Source: Caballeronia sp. SEWSISQ10-4 2 (GTDB taxonomy: Bacteria > Pseudomonadota > Gammaproteobacteria > Burkholderiales > Burkholderiaceae). Taken from it: a stretch of DNA of 43,973 nt. The position numbers and the translations under genes are program-made. The notes beneath the pieces are model-generated. The model worked only from the letters and a program-made list of their open reading frames with translations, had not been told where the DNA came from and made no database searches. Numbering within the stretch: position 1 is the first letter of the stretch; each line of letters opens with the position of its first letter. The stretch covers positions 1 to 43,973 of the forward strand of contig NZ_JALPRJ010000071.1 of the NCBI RefSeq assembly GCF_030464885.1, given 5' to 3'. Below are positions 1 through 8,975 of the stretch, one piece after another.

Positions 1-158
1 GAAATGACGTGCCGCCACGCACAGTGGCTAATAGTGATAAAGAGAACAGCTAAGATAAACCGGCCACGGGCGCAGAAAACAGCAACCCGGCATCGACCCT
101 AACCGCTACGTCCCGAACCCGCCCAACCCCGAGTGCGAACGCCCCCCGCCGCTAACCA

Positions 159-1070
159 CTACTGAGCCCCAAACGCATGCACGAGCATCTCGACAAACGC
201 TTTCACTCGTGCAGTCATCTGCAAGTGCTGCGGATACACCGCATAGATATCGGCGCCGGGCGTTCGATGCTCTGGTAACACCTGGACCAGGCGGCCGTCG
301 GCAAGATACTCCGCTATGTCCCATTCCGCGCGCATCAGAATACCGTGGCCATCAAGCGCCCATTTCACAGCAATTTCGCCGTCGTTCGTGGTCAGGTTGC
401 CGCGCACGCGCACCGTCTCTGTTTTCTCCGCTGCGCCCCGCCCGCTTATGAGCCGCCACACACCGTATCCGTCGTCGCCTTGTCGAATGCCAATGCAATT
501 GTGCTGAGACAATTCGGCGGGGCTTCTTGGTATCCGCCGGTTAGCGAAATAGGAAGGAGCCGCACAGAGCAGGCGCCTGTTAGGTGCAATGCGCCGCGCG
601 ACGACGCGGGCATCGGGCGGTTCACCGAAACGCACGCAGACATCGAAGGTGTCATCGCTCAACGGCGGCGGGTCGACTGAAAGCTGAAGCTGCACATCCA
701 CTTCCGGGAAGGTGCGAACGAACTTCGAAATTAGCGGCGCAACGTGACCTCGTCCGAAGCCAAGCGTTGCATTGACTCTTAGCAAGCCCTTGGGAGCAGC
801 TTGTGAACCGCCAAGCAACTGCGAGAGGTCGTCCATCTCGCTAAGGATTCGCCGTGCATGCGTCAGGTAAAGCTCACCCTCCGGCGTAAGGCTCATTCGG
901 CGAGTCGTCCTGCTGACAAGCGGCACGCCGGCGCGTGCCTCCATCTGCGACAAATGCTTGCTTACCGCCGCGGTGCTCAAGCCCAGTTCGCGCGCGGCAG
1001 CAGTCAGGCTTCCGCTAGCCACCAAAACCGAGAAAAACCGCAGGTCTTCCGGCTGTATTAGTGAACGCAT
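159..1070 (-). CDS. LysR-family transcriptional regulator
   Basis: This is a LysR-type regulator of 303 residues, the usual family length. A winged helix-turn-helix lies in the first 60 residues (GSLTAAARELGLSTAAVSKH, followed by SRTTRRMSLTPEGE), and a substrate-binding-like effector domain follows. The start is taken as the ATG at 1070, not the adjacent TTG, with a GGGTGAG-like ribosome site just upstream. It is divergent from the tartrate/malate dehydrogenase gene at 1183, and a perfect palindrome lies between them, so it probably controls that dehydrogenase and the transporter after it. The effector is inferred to be a dicarboxylate such as tartrate or D-malate and is not visible in the sequence. 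Confidence 0.93.
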   Translation of the reverse strand: MRSLIQPEDLRFFSVLVASGSLTAAARELGLSTAAVSKHLSQMEARAGVPLVSRTTRRMSLTPEGELYLTHARRILSEMDDLSQLLGGSQAAPKGLLRVNATLGFGRGHVAPLISKFVRTFPEVDVQLQLSVDPPPLSDDTFDVCVRFGEPPDARVVARRIAPNRRLLCAAPSYFANRRIPRSPAELSQHNCIGIRQGDDGYGVWRLISGRGAAEKTETVRVRGNLTTNDGEIAVKWALDGHGILMRAEWDIAEYLADGRLVQVLPEHRTPGADIYAVYPQHLQMTARVKAFVEMLVHAFGAQ

Positions 1071-1085
1071 CAACTCACCCGATTA

Positions 1086-1100
1086 TTAACTTGAAGTTAA
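1086..1100. promoter_or_regulatory. Candidate LysR operator, perfect 7+1+7 palindrome
   Basis: The sequence ttaacttgaagttaa is a perfect inverted repeat with a one-base centre and contains the T-N11-A signature of LysR boxes (T1087 to A1099). It sits 16 bases upstream of the LysR start and 83 bases upstream of the GTG start of the divergent dehydrogenase gene. That is the expected place for an autoregulatory and activating site. Assignment to the 159-1070 regulator is inference. Confidence 0.6.
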
Positions 1101-1182
1101 CAGCGGTTTGAGTCTAGCAGCATTCCCGGAGCCCGCTAAGGCTCTAGCATTGGCCACATGTCTACTATTGAGGAAGAGCACC

Positions 1183-2277
1183 GTGAAGACTTATCGCATC
1201 GCAACCATTCCGGGCGATGGAATCGGCAAGGAAGTCGTGCCAGCGGGAAAGCGCGTGCTTGAAGCGATCGCTGCGCGAAGCAACGACTTCGGTTTTGAGT
1301 TCGAAGACTTCGACTGGGGTGGCGACTATTACCGTCAGCATGGCGTCATGATGCCGGCCGATGGACTCGACGCGATTCGCGACAAGGACGCAATCCTCTT
1401 TGGCTCGGCCGGTGACCCGCACATTCCCGATCACGTGACGCTTTGGGGATTGCGTCTCAAGATTTGCCAGGGCTTCGACCAGTACGCGAATGTGCGCCCC
1501 ACGCGCATCCTCCCTGGCATCGACGGCCCGCTCAAGCGCTGTTCTCCGAAGGACCTCGACTGGGTGATCGTCCGGGAGAACTCGGAGGGTGAGTATTCCG
1601 GCGTTGGCGGCCGTGCGCATCAGGGACATCCGATCGAGGTCGCAACCGATGTATCCATGATGACCCGGGCAGGCGTCGAGCGGATTCTTCGATTTGCATT
1701 TCGCCTTGCACAGTCGCGCCCCCGTAAGCTGCTTACGGTGATCACCAAAAGTAATGCGCAGCGTCACGCCATGGTGATGTGGGATGAAATTGCATTGGAA
1801 ATATCGAAGGAGTTTCCGGACGTCACATGGGACAAGGAACTCGTCGATGCCGCCACTGCCCGCATGGTGAACCGCCCGGCCTCGCTCGATACCCTCGTTG
1901 CCACGAATCTTCACGCCGACATCCTGAGCGACCTTGCTGCGGCGCTTGCCGGCAGCCTTGGCATTGCACCGACCGCCAACCTCGACCCCGAGCGCCGCTA
2001 TCCCTCGATGTTCGAGCCTATCCACGGTTCCGCCTTCGACATCATGGGGAAAGGTCTCGCCAATCCGATCGGCACATTCTGGTCAGTCGTGATGATGCTT
2101 GAACACCTCGGCGAGAGGGGCGCAGCGCGCGCGTTGATGACCGCGATCGAACGCGTTACGGGAGACCCGGCACTGCACACCGGCGACCTCGGTGGCAAGG
2201 CAACCACTGCGCAGGTTACCGAAGCCGTGTGCGCCCTGCTCGCGTCGAATTCCGCGGTGGTGTCCGAGGCCGCCTAA
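1183..2277 (+). CDS. Tartrate dehydrogenase / D-malate dehydrogenase family protein
   Basis: This is a 364-residue member of the isocitrate/isopropylmalate dehydrogenase family, the length typical of tartrate dehydrogenase/decarboxylase (TtuC/DmlA). Such enzymes oxidise tartrate or D-malate with NAD and a divalent metal in the cytoplasm. Visible features are the N-terminal IPGDGIGKEV motif, the substrate-site segment VIVRENSEGEYSG, the metal-binding HADILSDLAA segment and the NAD-binding stretch EPIHGSAFDI. The GTG at 1183 is preferred: a gaggaagag ribosome site precedes it and homology begins at KTYRIA. The frame is open to 1108, but that extension has no family resemblance. The next gene is an MFS carrier, which suggests uptake and oxidation of the same acid. 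Confidence 0.9.
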   Translation: MKTYRIATIPGDGIGKEVVPAGKRVLEAIAARSNDFGFEFEDFDWGGDYYRQHGVMMPADGLDAIRDKDAILFGSAGDPHIPDHVTLWGLRLKICQGFDQYANVRPTRILPGIDGPLKRCSPKDLDWVIVRENSEGEYSGVGGRAHQGHPIEVATDVSMMTRAGVERILRFAFRLAQSRPRKLLTVITKSNAQRHAMVMWDEIALEISKEFPDVTWDKELVDAATARMVNRPASLDTLVATNLHADILSDLAAALAGSLGIAPTANLDPERRYPSMFEPIHGSAFDIMGKGLANPIGTFWSVVMMLEHLGERGAARALMTAIERVTGDPALHTGDLGGKATTAQVTEAVCALLASNSAVVSEAA

Positions 2278-2374
2278 GAGATTGCCTGAGAGATTGCCAA
2301 GCATCTACGGCAATAAAAATAAAACAGATAGAGCGCCCGGGCAACCCTGTCACGGGCGACTAGCGGAGACTTGC

Positions 2375-3670
2375 ATGACTAACGATTTACAAGCCCGGGT
2401 GGTTCGCAAGCTGACGTGGCGCGTCCTGCCCTTCGTGATGCCGCTTTATTTTGTCAGCTTCCTTGACCGGGTGAACGTCGGTTTTGCGGCCATTACCATG
2501 AACAAGGATCTGGGACTGACACCGACCATGTTCGGCCTCGGCGGCGGCATCTTCTTCCTGGGTTATTTCCTGTGCGAAGTGCCGTCGAACCTGATCCTTA
2601 ACAAGGTGGGCGCGCGCATCTGGATTGCCCGCGTCATGGTGACATGGGGGCTTGTTTCGGCCGCGTCGGCGTTCGTCGTCGGGCCAAACTCGTTCTACTT
2701 GTTACGCTTCTTGCTAGGCGTGGCCGAAGCAGGTTTCTTCCCCGGCATCATCCTTTACCTGAGCCAATGGTTTCCGACGCGGCAACGGGCCGTTGCCGCC
2801 GCGGCATTCATGGCTGCTGCTCCGCTTTCGACCGCCATAGGCTCGCCAATCTCTGGAGCAATCATGCAGATGCCGGCCTTGGCGGGCCTCAGGGACTGGC
2901 AATGGCTCTTCATCATCGAGGCGATCCCGGCGGTGGTCCTAGGCCTGATCGTCTTGAGAGTCCTGACCGATTCTCCGGACAAAGCGAAGTGGCTTGCCGC
3001 CGATGAAAAAGCGTGGCTCATTGCGACGTTGCGTGAAGAAAGCCTAGGTCGCGAGTCGCAGGCGGGCCATGCATCGGGTGCGTTGAGCGCCCTTCGCGAC
3101 TCGCGTGTGTGGGTGATGTCGCTGATTTACTTCGGCACCTCGGCGGGACTTTATACGCTTGGCTTGTGGGCGCCCTTGATCATCCGTCAGTTCGGTTTCA
3201 GCGCCCTCGGTACCGGCGCGTTGAACGCGATTCCAAGCGTCGTGGCTGTCCTGGCGATGGTGCTCTGGGCTCGGCACTCCGACCGCAGCGGCGAGCGCAC
3301 CTGGCACGTTGTCATCCCTTGCGTAGTTGCGGGCGTCGGCCTCGCGTGGGCCGGCTCGACCGAAACTGCATTGGGTGTTGTCCTGGCGCTCGTGCTTGTC
3401 AACGTCGGCATCAGCGCCGCCAAGGCGCCGCTTTGGGCGATGCCCAGCACGTTCCTCTCCGGCGCGGGCGCTGCCGCCGGCATCGCGATGATCAATTCGA
3501 TCGGCAATCTGGGCGGCTTCGTCGGGCCCTTTGCCATTGGCTGGTTGAAGTCGGTTACCGGCGGATATGCCGCCGGGCTTTACGTTGTTGCGGGAAGCCT
3601 GGCAGTGTCGGCACTGCTTACATTGATGATCGGTCGAAGGAGATACCAGGTGGCGCCGGCCGCCCACTAG
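2375..3670 (+). CDS. MFS transporter, anion:cation symporter (ACS) family, tartrate-type
   Basis: This is a 431-residue inner-membrane carrier with about twelve hydrophobic segments. It opens with RKLTWRVLPFVMPLYFVSFLDRVNVGFA, the characteristic ACS-family first helix with its DR(V/A)N motif, here described by its parts FLDR and NVGFA. These carriers import organic anions such as tartrate, phthalate or hexuronates with protons. The ATG at 2375 is chosen because the hydrophobic core and family similarity begin there and a cggag-type ribosome site precedes it. It is about 100 bases after the dehydrogenase and probably co-transcribed. Tartrate as substrate is inferred from that neighbour. Confidence 0.88.
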   Translation: MTNDLQARVVRKLTWRVLPFVMPLYFVSFLDRVNVGFAAITMNKDLGLTPTMFGLGGGIFFLGYFLCEVPSNLILNKVGARIWIARVMVTWGLVSAASAFVVGPNSFYLLRFLLGVAEAGFFPGIILYLSQWFPTRQRAVAAAAFMAAAPLSTAIGSPISGAIMQMPALAGLRDWQWLFIIEAIPAVVLGLIVLRVLTDSPDKAKWLAADEKAWLIATLREESLGRESQAGHASGALSALRDSRVWVMSLIYFGTSAGLYTLGLWAPLIIRQFGFSALGTGALNAIPSVVAVLAMVLWARHSDRSGERTWHVVIPCVVAGVGLAWAGSTETALGVVLALVLVNVGISAAKAPLWAMPSTFLSGAGAAAGIAMINSIGNLGGFVGPFAIGWLKSVTGGYAAGLYVVAGSLAVSALLTLMIGRRRYQVAPAAH

Positions 3671-3712
3671 CGCCGGTGCGTCGCGAGACGCGAACCGGCA
3701 ATCCACGTCGAT

Positions 3713-3734
3713 ACTGCACGGTATCCGGTGCAGT
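3713..3734. repeat. Inverted repeat (hairpin or operator) between MFS and Crp/Fnr genes
   Basis: The arms actgcac (3713-3719) and gtgcagt (3728-3734) are perfect complements around an 8-base loop, 61 bases before the Crp/Fnr-type gene start. No T-run follows, so an intrinsic terminator is not supported. It could be an operator for the downstream gene or a weak attenuating stem. Confidence 0.35.
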
Positions 3735-3794
3735 GTTACTCTTTATGGGCAACGCTACAGGCTATACCCACGACACATTTCAAGGAGACACGTA

Positions 3795-4574
3795 ATGTGG
3801 TTTGTCGGAAAAAGTGAGCTGCTTTCGCTAATCGAACGTCACTGTCTCGATGAGGTCATGCCCGCCTTCAGCGATCACCGGACCGTGCGAAAAAACGCAA
3901 CCATCTACAGACCGGAAGACTTGAGCGACCATGTGTATTTGCTCAAGACCGGCAGTGTCCGGCTTTTCAGGCTGACCGAGGATGGACAGGAGATCACGCT
4001 TTCGTTCATCAAGGCGGGAATGCTGTTTGGCGACGGCGACGTCCTTAACGAAGCCAACTATTCGCATCATGCGCAGACGCTTGCACCAAGCATGATTTGC
4101 TACATCCGCAAGGCGGATTTCAAACAACTGCTTGCGCGCTACGACGTCATCAACCAGTTCGTTCTGAAAAGCCACTACCAGCGATGGCAGGAGGCGCAGC
4201 AGCTGATCGAAAACCTGTCATTGCACGACGTCCGCAAGCGTCTCACCAACATTCTCGCGATGTTCGCCAACCAGATAGGGATCGAATTCGACTACCTGGG
4301 CACCGGAGATGCCGTGCTCATCGACTTGTCGATCCCGCAAGACAAGCTCGCGGAGTTTATCGGCACCTCGCGTGAGTCGGTCAACCGGCACTTCAACGAC
4401 CTCAAGGCCGAGGGGCTGACCGCCATCCATGAACGCAAGATCGTGCTGACGCCCCTCTTCGTCGCGAAATTCCTGCGACGAAAGATAGCGTCGGGACAGG
4501 CGGTTTTGTCGACGTCGTTCACCGCGCGTCCCGTCAACGGCCAGGTCGTCAAAGCGCCGCTAGCGCGCGTTTGA
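3795..4574 (+). CDS. Crp/Fnr-family transcriptional regulator
   Basis: This 259-residue protein has an N-terminal cyclic-nucleotide-binding-like beta-roll (about residues 25-125) and a C-terminal Crp-type winged helix (about 181-208, DKLAEFIGTSRESVNRHF). The start is supported by AAGGAG eight bases before the ATG. In the phosphate-binding-cassette position it reads FGDGDVLNEANYSHH, without the Arg-Ser/Thr pair that binds cAMP in CRP. It also lacks the N-terminal cysteine cluster of FNR. It is therefore probably neither a classical cAMP nor a [4Fe-4S] sensor. It follows the tartrate transporter and overlaps the 3' end of the convergent racemase-family gene by 26 bases. Its target genes are unknown. 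Confidence 0.88.
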   Translation: MWFVGKSELLSLIERHCLDEVMPAFSDHRTVRKNATIYRPEDLSDHVYLLKTGSVRLFRLTEDGQEITLSFIKAGMLFGDGDVLNEANYSHHAQTLAPSMICYIRKADFKQLLARYDVINQFVLKSHYQRWQEAQQLIENLSLHDVRKRLTNILAMFANQIGIEFDYLGTGDAVLIDLSIPQDKLAEFIGTSRESVNRHFNDLKAEGLTAIHERKIVLTPLFVAKFLRRKIASGQAVLSTSFTARPVNGQVVKAPLARV

Positions 4575-5205
4575 CCGCCTCGACGCCGCTACGCGGACTA
4601 GACAGCACCGGCACGCGCAACTCGCCCAGCGCGGGGACAAGACGCGCCATGGAGACCTGTGCGAGCACCACGACATCGACCTGACCGGCGAGCTCGATAA
4701 TCGTCCTTTTAAGAATCTCGTCGTGGAGTGCGCCGTCGCCGCTGAGTAGCGCCTCGAAAGCGCCTTCCGCGATCCGCTCGGTTACATCGACGGTCCGGCC
4801 GTGCTCTTCGGCCTTGCGGCGAATCAGGCGCACGGTCGGATCCAGTGTTGTCGATACGGTCGCTACCACGCCAATGCGCGAGCCGATCGCACTTGCCTCT
4901 TCCGCCATGGATTCGTCGATCTTGACGATTGGCGTGCGGATCAGGTCTCTTAGCGCGTCCGTCGCCTCGCCAACCGACGAGCATGCGTTGAGAATGATGT
5001 CCGCGCCCATTGCCTGCGCATTCGACATATAGCTATAGATGCGGCTGGCAACCTCGGGTGTCAGGTGGCCCGCTGCGCGGACATCGTTCAACAAACTATC
5101 GTCCATGATGTTGATGACCCGGGCGTCGGCAATCAACTCGCTTAGTTGATTCTTGATCGGCAGAACCGTTACCGGGCCAGTATGAATAACAGCTATGGTT
5201 GTCAT
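4549..5205 (-). CDS. Aspartate/glutamate (hydantoin) racemase family protein
   Basis: This 218-residue protein has the two-domain Asp/Glu racemase architecture. A cysteine in each half is expected. The first is visible in DIILNACSSVGEA, but the second-half position reads VVLAQVSMARLVP, with no cysteine. Cofactor-independent racemases need both, so classical racemisation may be absent and the protein may act as an isomerase or decarboxylase-like relative. It is the last gene of a minus-strand unit after a ribose-type ABC importer, with only a 31-base gap, so it probably acts on a product of the imported compound. Its 3' end overlaps the convergent Crp/Fnr gene by 26 bases. Confidence 0.85.
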   Translation of the reverse strand: MTTIAVIHTGPVTVLPIKNQLSELIADARVINIMDDSLLNDVRAAGHLTPEVASRIYSYMSNAQAMGADIILNACSSVGEATDALRDLIRTPIVKIDESMAEEASAIGSRIGVVATVSTTLDPTVRLIRRKAEEHGRTVDVTERIAEGAFEALLSGDGALHDEILKRTIIELAGQVDVVVLAQVSMARLVPALGELRVPVLSSPRSGVEAVKRALAAL

Positions 5206-5236
5206 GGTTTTCCATTCAATCGGTTAAAAACACGGA

Positions 5237-6742
5237 TCATGCGGTTGCTGCCGCCATCACGCGTTCCTGGGTTGCCTGTTCACGCGTCATCTCGCCATTC
5301 AACCGCCCTTCACGCACAATCAAAATCCTGTCGCTGACCGCCAGCACTTCCAGCAGGTCCGACGAAATCACGATGATCCCGATGCCTTCTGAGGCCAGGC
5401 GCGCCAGCAGCGCGTGCACCTCCGCCTTCGCGCCAACGTCGATGCCGCGCGTGGGCTCGTCGACGATTAAAACCTTGGGATTGCGCGCCACCCACTTGGC
5501 AATCACGATCTTCTGTTGATTGCCCCCGCTAAGGTTGACGACTTTCTGTTCGGTGCCAGGCGTCTTGATGCCGAGGCTGCGTACAAATTGTTTGCAACTG
5601 GCCTCTTCTTTCGCGCGTTGTAGAAACTGGAAGGGTGAATAGCGCTTCAGATGGGTGAGGCTGAAATTTTCGCGTACGCTCATTCCGAGCACGAGTCCCT
5701 GCGCTTTCCTGTCCTCAGTCACAAAACCGATACCCTGTTCTATCGCGTCATGAGGGTTGCGGATCCTCACCTGCTTTCCCTCGACGACAATACTTCCCGT
5801 GCAGGGGCGCATGCCGAAGATCATCTCCATGATCTCCGTGCGCCCCGAACCGACCAGCCCCGCAACGCCAAGAATTTCGCCGCGATGTAACGTGAAACCG
5901 ATGTTCCGGATCCTGGCTTCGGCACCCTTCGTGGCACGCAACGACAAATCGCGAACTTCCAGTACCGGTTCCTCACTTGTGTGTGAGATAGCCCCCGGAT
6001 ATAGCTCGCTCAACTCACGATCGACCATCATGCGAACCAGCGAATCGCGAGTGACTTCCGCGATTGGCGATGTGTTCACGGTACGGCCATCTCGAAGCAC
6101 CGTCACATGATCGGCGAGTTCGAAAATCTCTTCCAGCCTGTGCGAGATGTAGACCACCGCAATCTTTCGATCGCGTAACCGTTTGATCAACCCCAGCAAC
6201 GTGCGCGTCTCATGATGGCTAAGCGAAGCTGTCGGCTCGTCCATGATGATGACTTTCGACTGGTACGCAAGCGCCTTGGCGATCTCGATCATCTGTTGCT
6301 GCCCAACGCTCAATTCACTGACGCGCGTAGAAGGATCGAGGTCGAGCTCGATCATCTCAAGCATCTTTTTCGCCTCGCTGTTCATGCGTGCCCGGTCGAG
6401 CAGACCAACGCGATTGAGCGGCTCCCTGGCGAGAAAAAGATTTTCCGCGACGCTAAGGTTCTCAACGACTGAGAGTTCCTGATAAATAATGCCGATCCCA
6501 AGCGCGCGCGCATGGTTGCTGTCGCGCAGTGCGATCTCATTACCCTCGATAAGGATGCTGCCCCCCGGATCGGGGGTATAGACACCCGTCAGTATCTTCA
6601 TCAGCGTGCTCTTGCCCGCCCCGTTCTCCCCGGCGAGCGCCAGCACCTCCCCTTGCCTGATCTGAAGGTTGACGCCGTCGAGCGCCTTGACGCCGGGGAA
6701 TGTCTTGGAGATGTTTCGCATCTCCAGAAATGGCGATTCCAT
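5237..6742 (-). CDS. Sugar ABC transporter ATP-binding protein (RbsA/XylG type)
   Basis: This duplicated ATPase of about 501 residues belongs to the carbohydrate CUT2 importers. The first half has Walker A (GENGAGKST), signature LSVGQQQ and Walker B (VIIMDEPTAS). The second half has a degenerate Walker A (GLVGSGRTE), signature LSGGNQQK and Walker B (VLIVDEPTRG). That asymmetry is normal for RbsA-type proteins. The start is placed at the ATG at 6742, with AAGGGAAAG just upstream. An in-frame ATG at 6790 would overlap the preceding gene by 23 bases and is less likely. It energises uptake with the permease and binding protein encoded upstream. Confidence 0.93.
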   Translation of the reverse strand: MESPFLEMRNISKTFPGVKALDGVNLQIRQGEVLALAGENGAGKSTLMKILTGVYTPDPGGSILIEGNEIALRDSNHARALGIGIIYQELSVVENLSVAENLFLAREPLNRVGLLDRARMNSEAKKMLEMIELDLDPSTRVSELSVGQQQMIEIAKALAYQSKVIIMDEPTASLSHHETRTLLGLIKRLRDRKIAVVYISHRLEEIFELADHVTVLRDGRTVNTSPIAEVTRDSLVRMMVDRELSELYPGAISHTSEEPVLEVRDLSLRATKGAEARIRNIGFTLHRGEILGVAGLVGSGRTEIMEMIFGMRPCTGSIVVEGKQVRIRNPHDAIEQGIGFVTEDRKAQGLVLGMSVRENFSLTHLKRYSPFQFLQRAKEEASCKQFVRSLGIKTPGTEQKVVNLSGGNQQKIVIAKWVARNPKVLIVDEPTRGIDVGAKAEVHALLARLASEGIGIIVISSDLLEVLAVSDRILIVREGRLNGEMTREQATQERVMAAATA

Positions 6743-6767
6743 CACTTTCCCTTGGCTTCCTGCCCGG

Positions 6768-7712
6768 TTACTTGGTATAGCTTCCGACATTGTCTTTGGT
6801 CACGACCGTCACACCGGTATCGATGTCCTTGGGCGATGTGTCCGTCCCCTGGATCTGCGCGACCAGATGATCGACTGCAAGCGAGCCCATGGTTACCGGA
6901 CGCTGAACCATGATCCCTTGAATAGAGCCGTCTTTAAGTGCCTTGAGGGTGTCGGGAAGATCGTCGAAGGCCAGGACTTCGAGCTTGCCCTTCATGGCGC
7001 CAAACTCTTTGGTATTGAGCACCTTCGACACAGCCGGCCCGCCGACCTGACTCACGCCGAAAATGCCCTTCAACTGCGGATGCGCGCGCAGCGTGGTCTC
7101 GACTACTGAAACGCCTTTAGCAAGATCGTCGTCGGTGCCCTGGGTTTCCACGATTTTTATACCCGGATATTTCGCCAGCCCTTTCTTGATTCCCGCAATG
7201 CGTTCGTTAAGGTTTACCGCGCCAAGCTGCCCGGTCACGATCGCGACTTCACCGGTTCCGCCAAGCGCCTTGCCCATCGTTTCGGCCATGGTCGCGCCAG
7301 CCGTTTCGTTGTTCGTGCCGATATACATCGAACGGCCGCTCTTGGGCGAGTCCGAGTCGTAAGTCAGCACCTTTATCCCGCTTTGTGCGGCGCGCTTCAT
7401 CACGCTCTCGACCGACTTCGGTTCATTAACGGAAATGGCGATGCCGTCGACATGCCTGGAAATCAGGTCTTCAATGATTTGTACCTGCGTCGAGCCCTGC
7501 GTGTTTTGCGGCACCACCCATTGATACTTCACGCCTAGCTTGTCGGCGGATGTTTGCGCGCCTTTGTTGCAATCGTCGAAGAACGGCACAGCTACCTTCG
7601 GAATCACCGCGACGGAAATATCCTTCGCTTCCTTGGCGTGCGCCGATACGCCTAGCGATAAAGCAACCGCAGAGAATCCGATACTTAGTGCGCGGCGAAA
7701 ATTCTTGTCCAT
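6768..7712 (-). CDS. Sugar ABC transporter periplasmic substrate-binding protein (RbsB-like)
   Basis: This 314-residue type I periplasmic binding protein starts with a signal peptide (MDKNFRRALSIGF, then SAVALSLGVSAHA, with cleavage predicted after AHA). The mature part has the periplasmic-binding fold with segments such as DGIAISVNEPKSVESV and TYDSDSP. The ATG at 7712 is preferred because GGAGAC lies six bases upstream; the ATG at 7724 would place this ribosome site inside the gene. The ligand cannot be read from sequence; ribose, xylose, a polyol or a related sugar is possible. It is the second gene of the permease, binding protein, ATPase, racemase-like unit. Confidence 0.92.
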   Translation of the reverse strand: MDKNFRRALSIGFSAVALSLGVSAHAKEAKDISVAVIPKVAVPFFDDCNKGAQTSADKLGVKYQWVVPQNTQGSTQVQIIEDLISRHVDGIAISVNEPKSVESVMKRAAQSGIKVLTYDSDSPKSGRSMYIGTNNETAGATMAETMGKALGGTGEVAIVTGQLGAVNLNERIAGIKKGLAKYPGIKIVETQGTDDDLAKGVSVVETTLRAHPQLKGIFGVSQVGGPAVSKVLNTKEFGAMKGKLEVLAFDDLPDTLKALKDGSIQGIMVQRPVTMGSLAVDHLVAQIQGTDTSPKDIDTGVTVVTKDNVGSYTK

Positions 7713-7766
7713 TTTTGTCTCCATGTTTATTTGTCGTGGTGCAACAAGGTTAAGACGATGCGCGCA

Positions 7767-8768
7767 TCAACGACCCTTTCGACGAACGCGCCAAATGTCG
7801 ATGCTGACCGCAATCAGGATCACGCAGCCTGTAATGGCCTGCTGTGCGTACGTGTCGATATTCAGCAGCACAACGCCGTTAGTGATGATTCCCGCCAGAG
7901 CCGCGCCGATGATCGCGCCTTCGACACTGCCCGCTCCACCTGAGAGACTCGCGCCGCCGATGGCCGCTGCCGCAATGACATCGAGCTCGGCGCCGAACCC
8001 CGACGCAGGCTCTGCCGACACAAACCGCGAGAAGCTGACAATGCCCGCAATGGAAGCGATGAGTCCCGAGAGCGCGTAGACAATGAATTTCACGCGGAAG
8101 GTACGCACGCCGCTAAGCCGGGCTGCCATTTCGTTGCCGCCGGTGGCATAGACATGCCGGCCGAAACGGGTCTGGCGCATCAGCACGGAAAAACATATCG
8201 TCATGAAGATCATGATGACCACCGGGAACGGCACGAAGCCAATGTATCCCTGGCCGATGAAGGTGAAGCTGTCGGGTACATCGGGTGTTACCGGAACCCC
8301 TTTGGTGATCATGTACATCAAGCCGCGGCCAATGCTCAGCGTGCCGAGCGTCGCAATGAACGGCGGCAGCTGAATCCCGGTGATCAGAAATCCGTTGAAA
8401 CAGCCGGCGGCGAGACCAACCGATAGCCCGGCAATCACGGCCGCAATAGGACCGGCCCCATGTTGAAAGACCAGCGCGGTAACCAGCGATGACAGGCCCA
8501 TCACGGACCCAACCGACAGATCGATGCCGCCCGTGATGATGACAAGCATCATGCCGATCGACATGATTGCAATCAGCGAAAACGACCGGAACACACCCAT
8601 CAGGTTGTTCGTGGTCAGGAAATATGGGGAGAAAATACTGATCAGGATTCCGACCAATAGCAATACCGATAGAACATTCAATTCGCGGATCTTGAGCCAG
8701 CTACGCAGCATGTCGGCAAGACGCACTGAATGTGGCTGAGGATCCTCTTTGGACGATATTGCGGTCAC
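7767..8768 (-). CDS. Sugar ABC transporter permease (RbsC type)
   Basis: This 333-residue inner-membrane permease of the BPD_transp_2 family has about eight to ten hydrophobic segments. The conserved GGIDLSVGSVMGLSSLV segment is typical of RbsC-type subunits. The start is a GTG at 8768 with GGAGAAG a few bases upstream. It is the first gene of the minus-strand importer unit, and its 5' region is shared with the divergent epimerase gene at 8976. Gene order here (permease, binding protein, ATPase) differs from the E. coli rbs order. Confidence 0.92.
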   Translation of the reverse strand: MTAISSKEDPQPHSVRLADMLRSWLKIRELNVLSVLLLVGILISIFSPYFLTTNNLMGVFRSFSLIAIMSIGMMLVIITGGIDLSVGSVMGLSSLVTALVFQHGAGPIAAVIAGLSVGLAAGCFNGFLITGIQLPPFIATLGTLSIGRGLMYMITKGVPVTPDVPDSFTFIGQGYIGFVPFPVVIMIFMTICFSVLMRQTRFGRHVYATGGNEMAARLSGVRTFRVKFIVYALSGLIASIAGIVSFSRFVSAEPASGFGAELDVIAAAAIGGASLSGGAGSVEGAIIGAALAGIITNGVVLLNIDTYAQQAITGCVILIAVSIDIWRVRRKGR

Positions 8769-8975
8769 CGGTCTCTTCTCCGTTTAATTCTGGTTTAGGA
8801 GGATGCTAGGTGGCCGCGTTCATCAAGTCTGTGACGCGCGTCATACAACCGTATCGGGGTTGTCCCTGATCATTGTCTCCCAGGGACTATGAAGTTCGTC
8901 ACAGAACTCATGCTTGGCCGTCGGTAATATCGGTTCCAAGGTCAAGACCCATTAATCGAACCAGGAGCACAACGT

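Noticed and set aside
1..158. Partial gene at the left edge
   Set aside because: No frame with protein-like composition or ribosome site is visible before the first LysR gene.
1165..2025. 286-codon minus-strand frame
   Set aside because: It lies fully antisense to the dehydrogenase gene and reflects high-GC codon bias.
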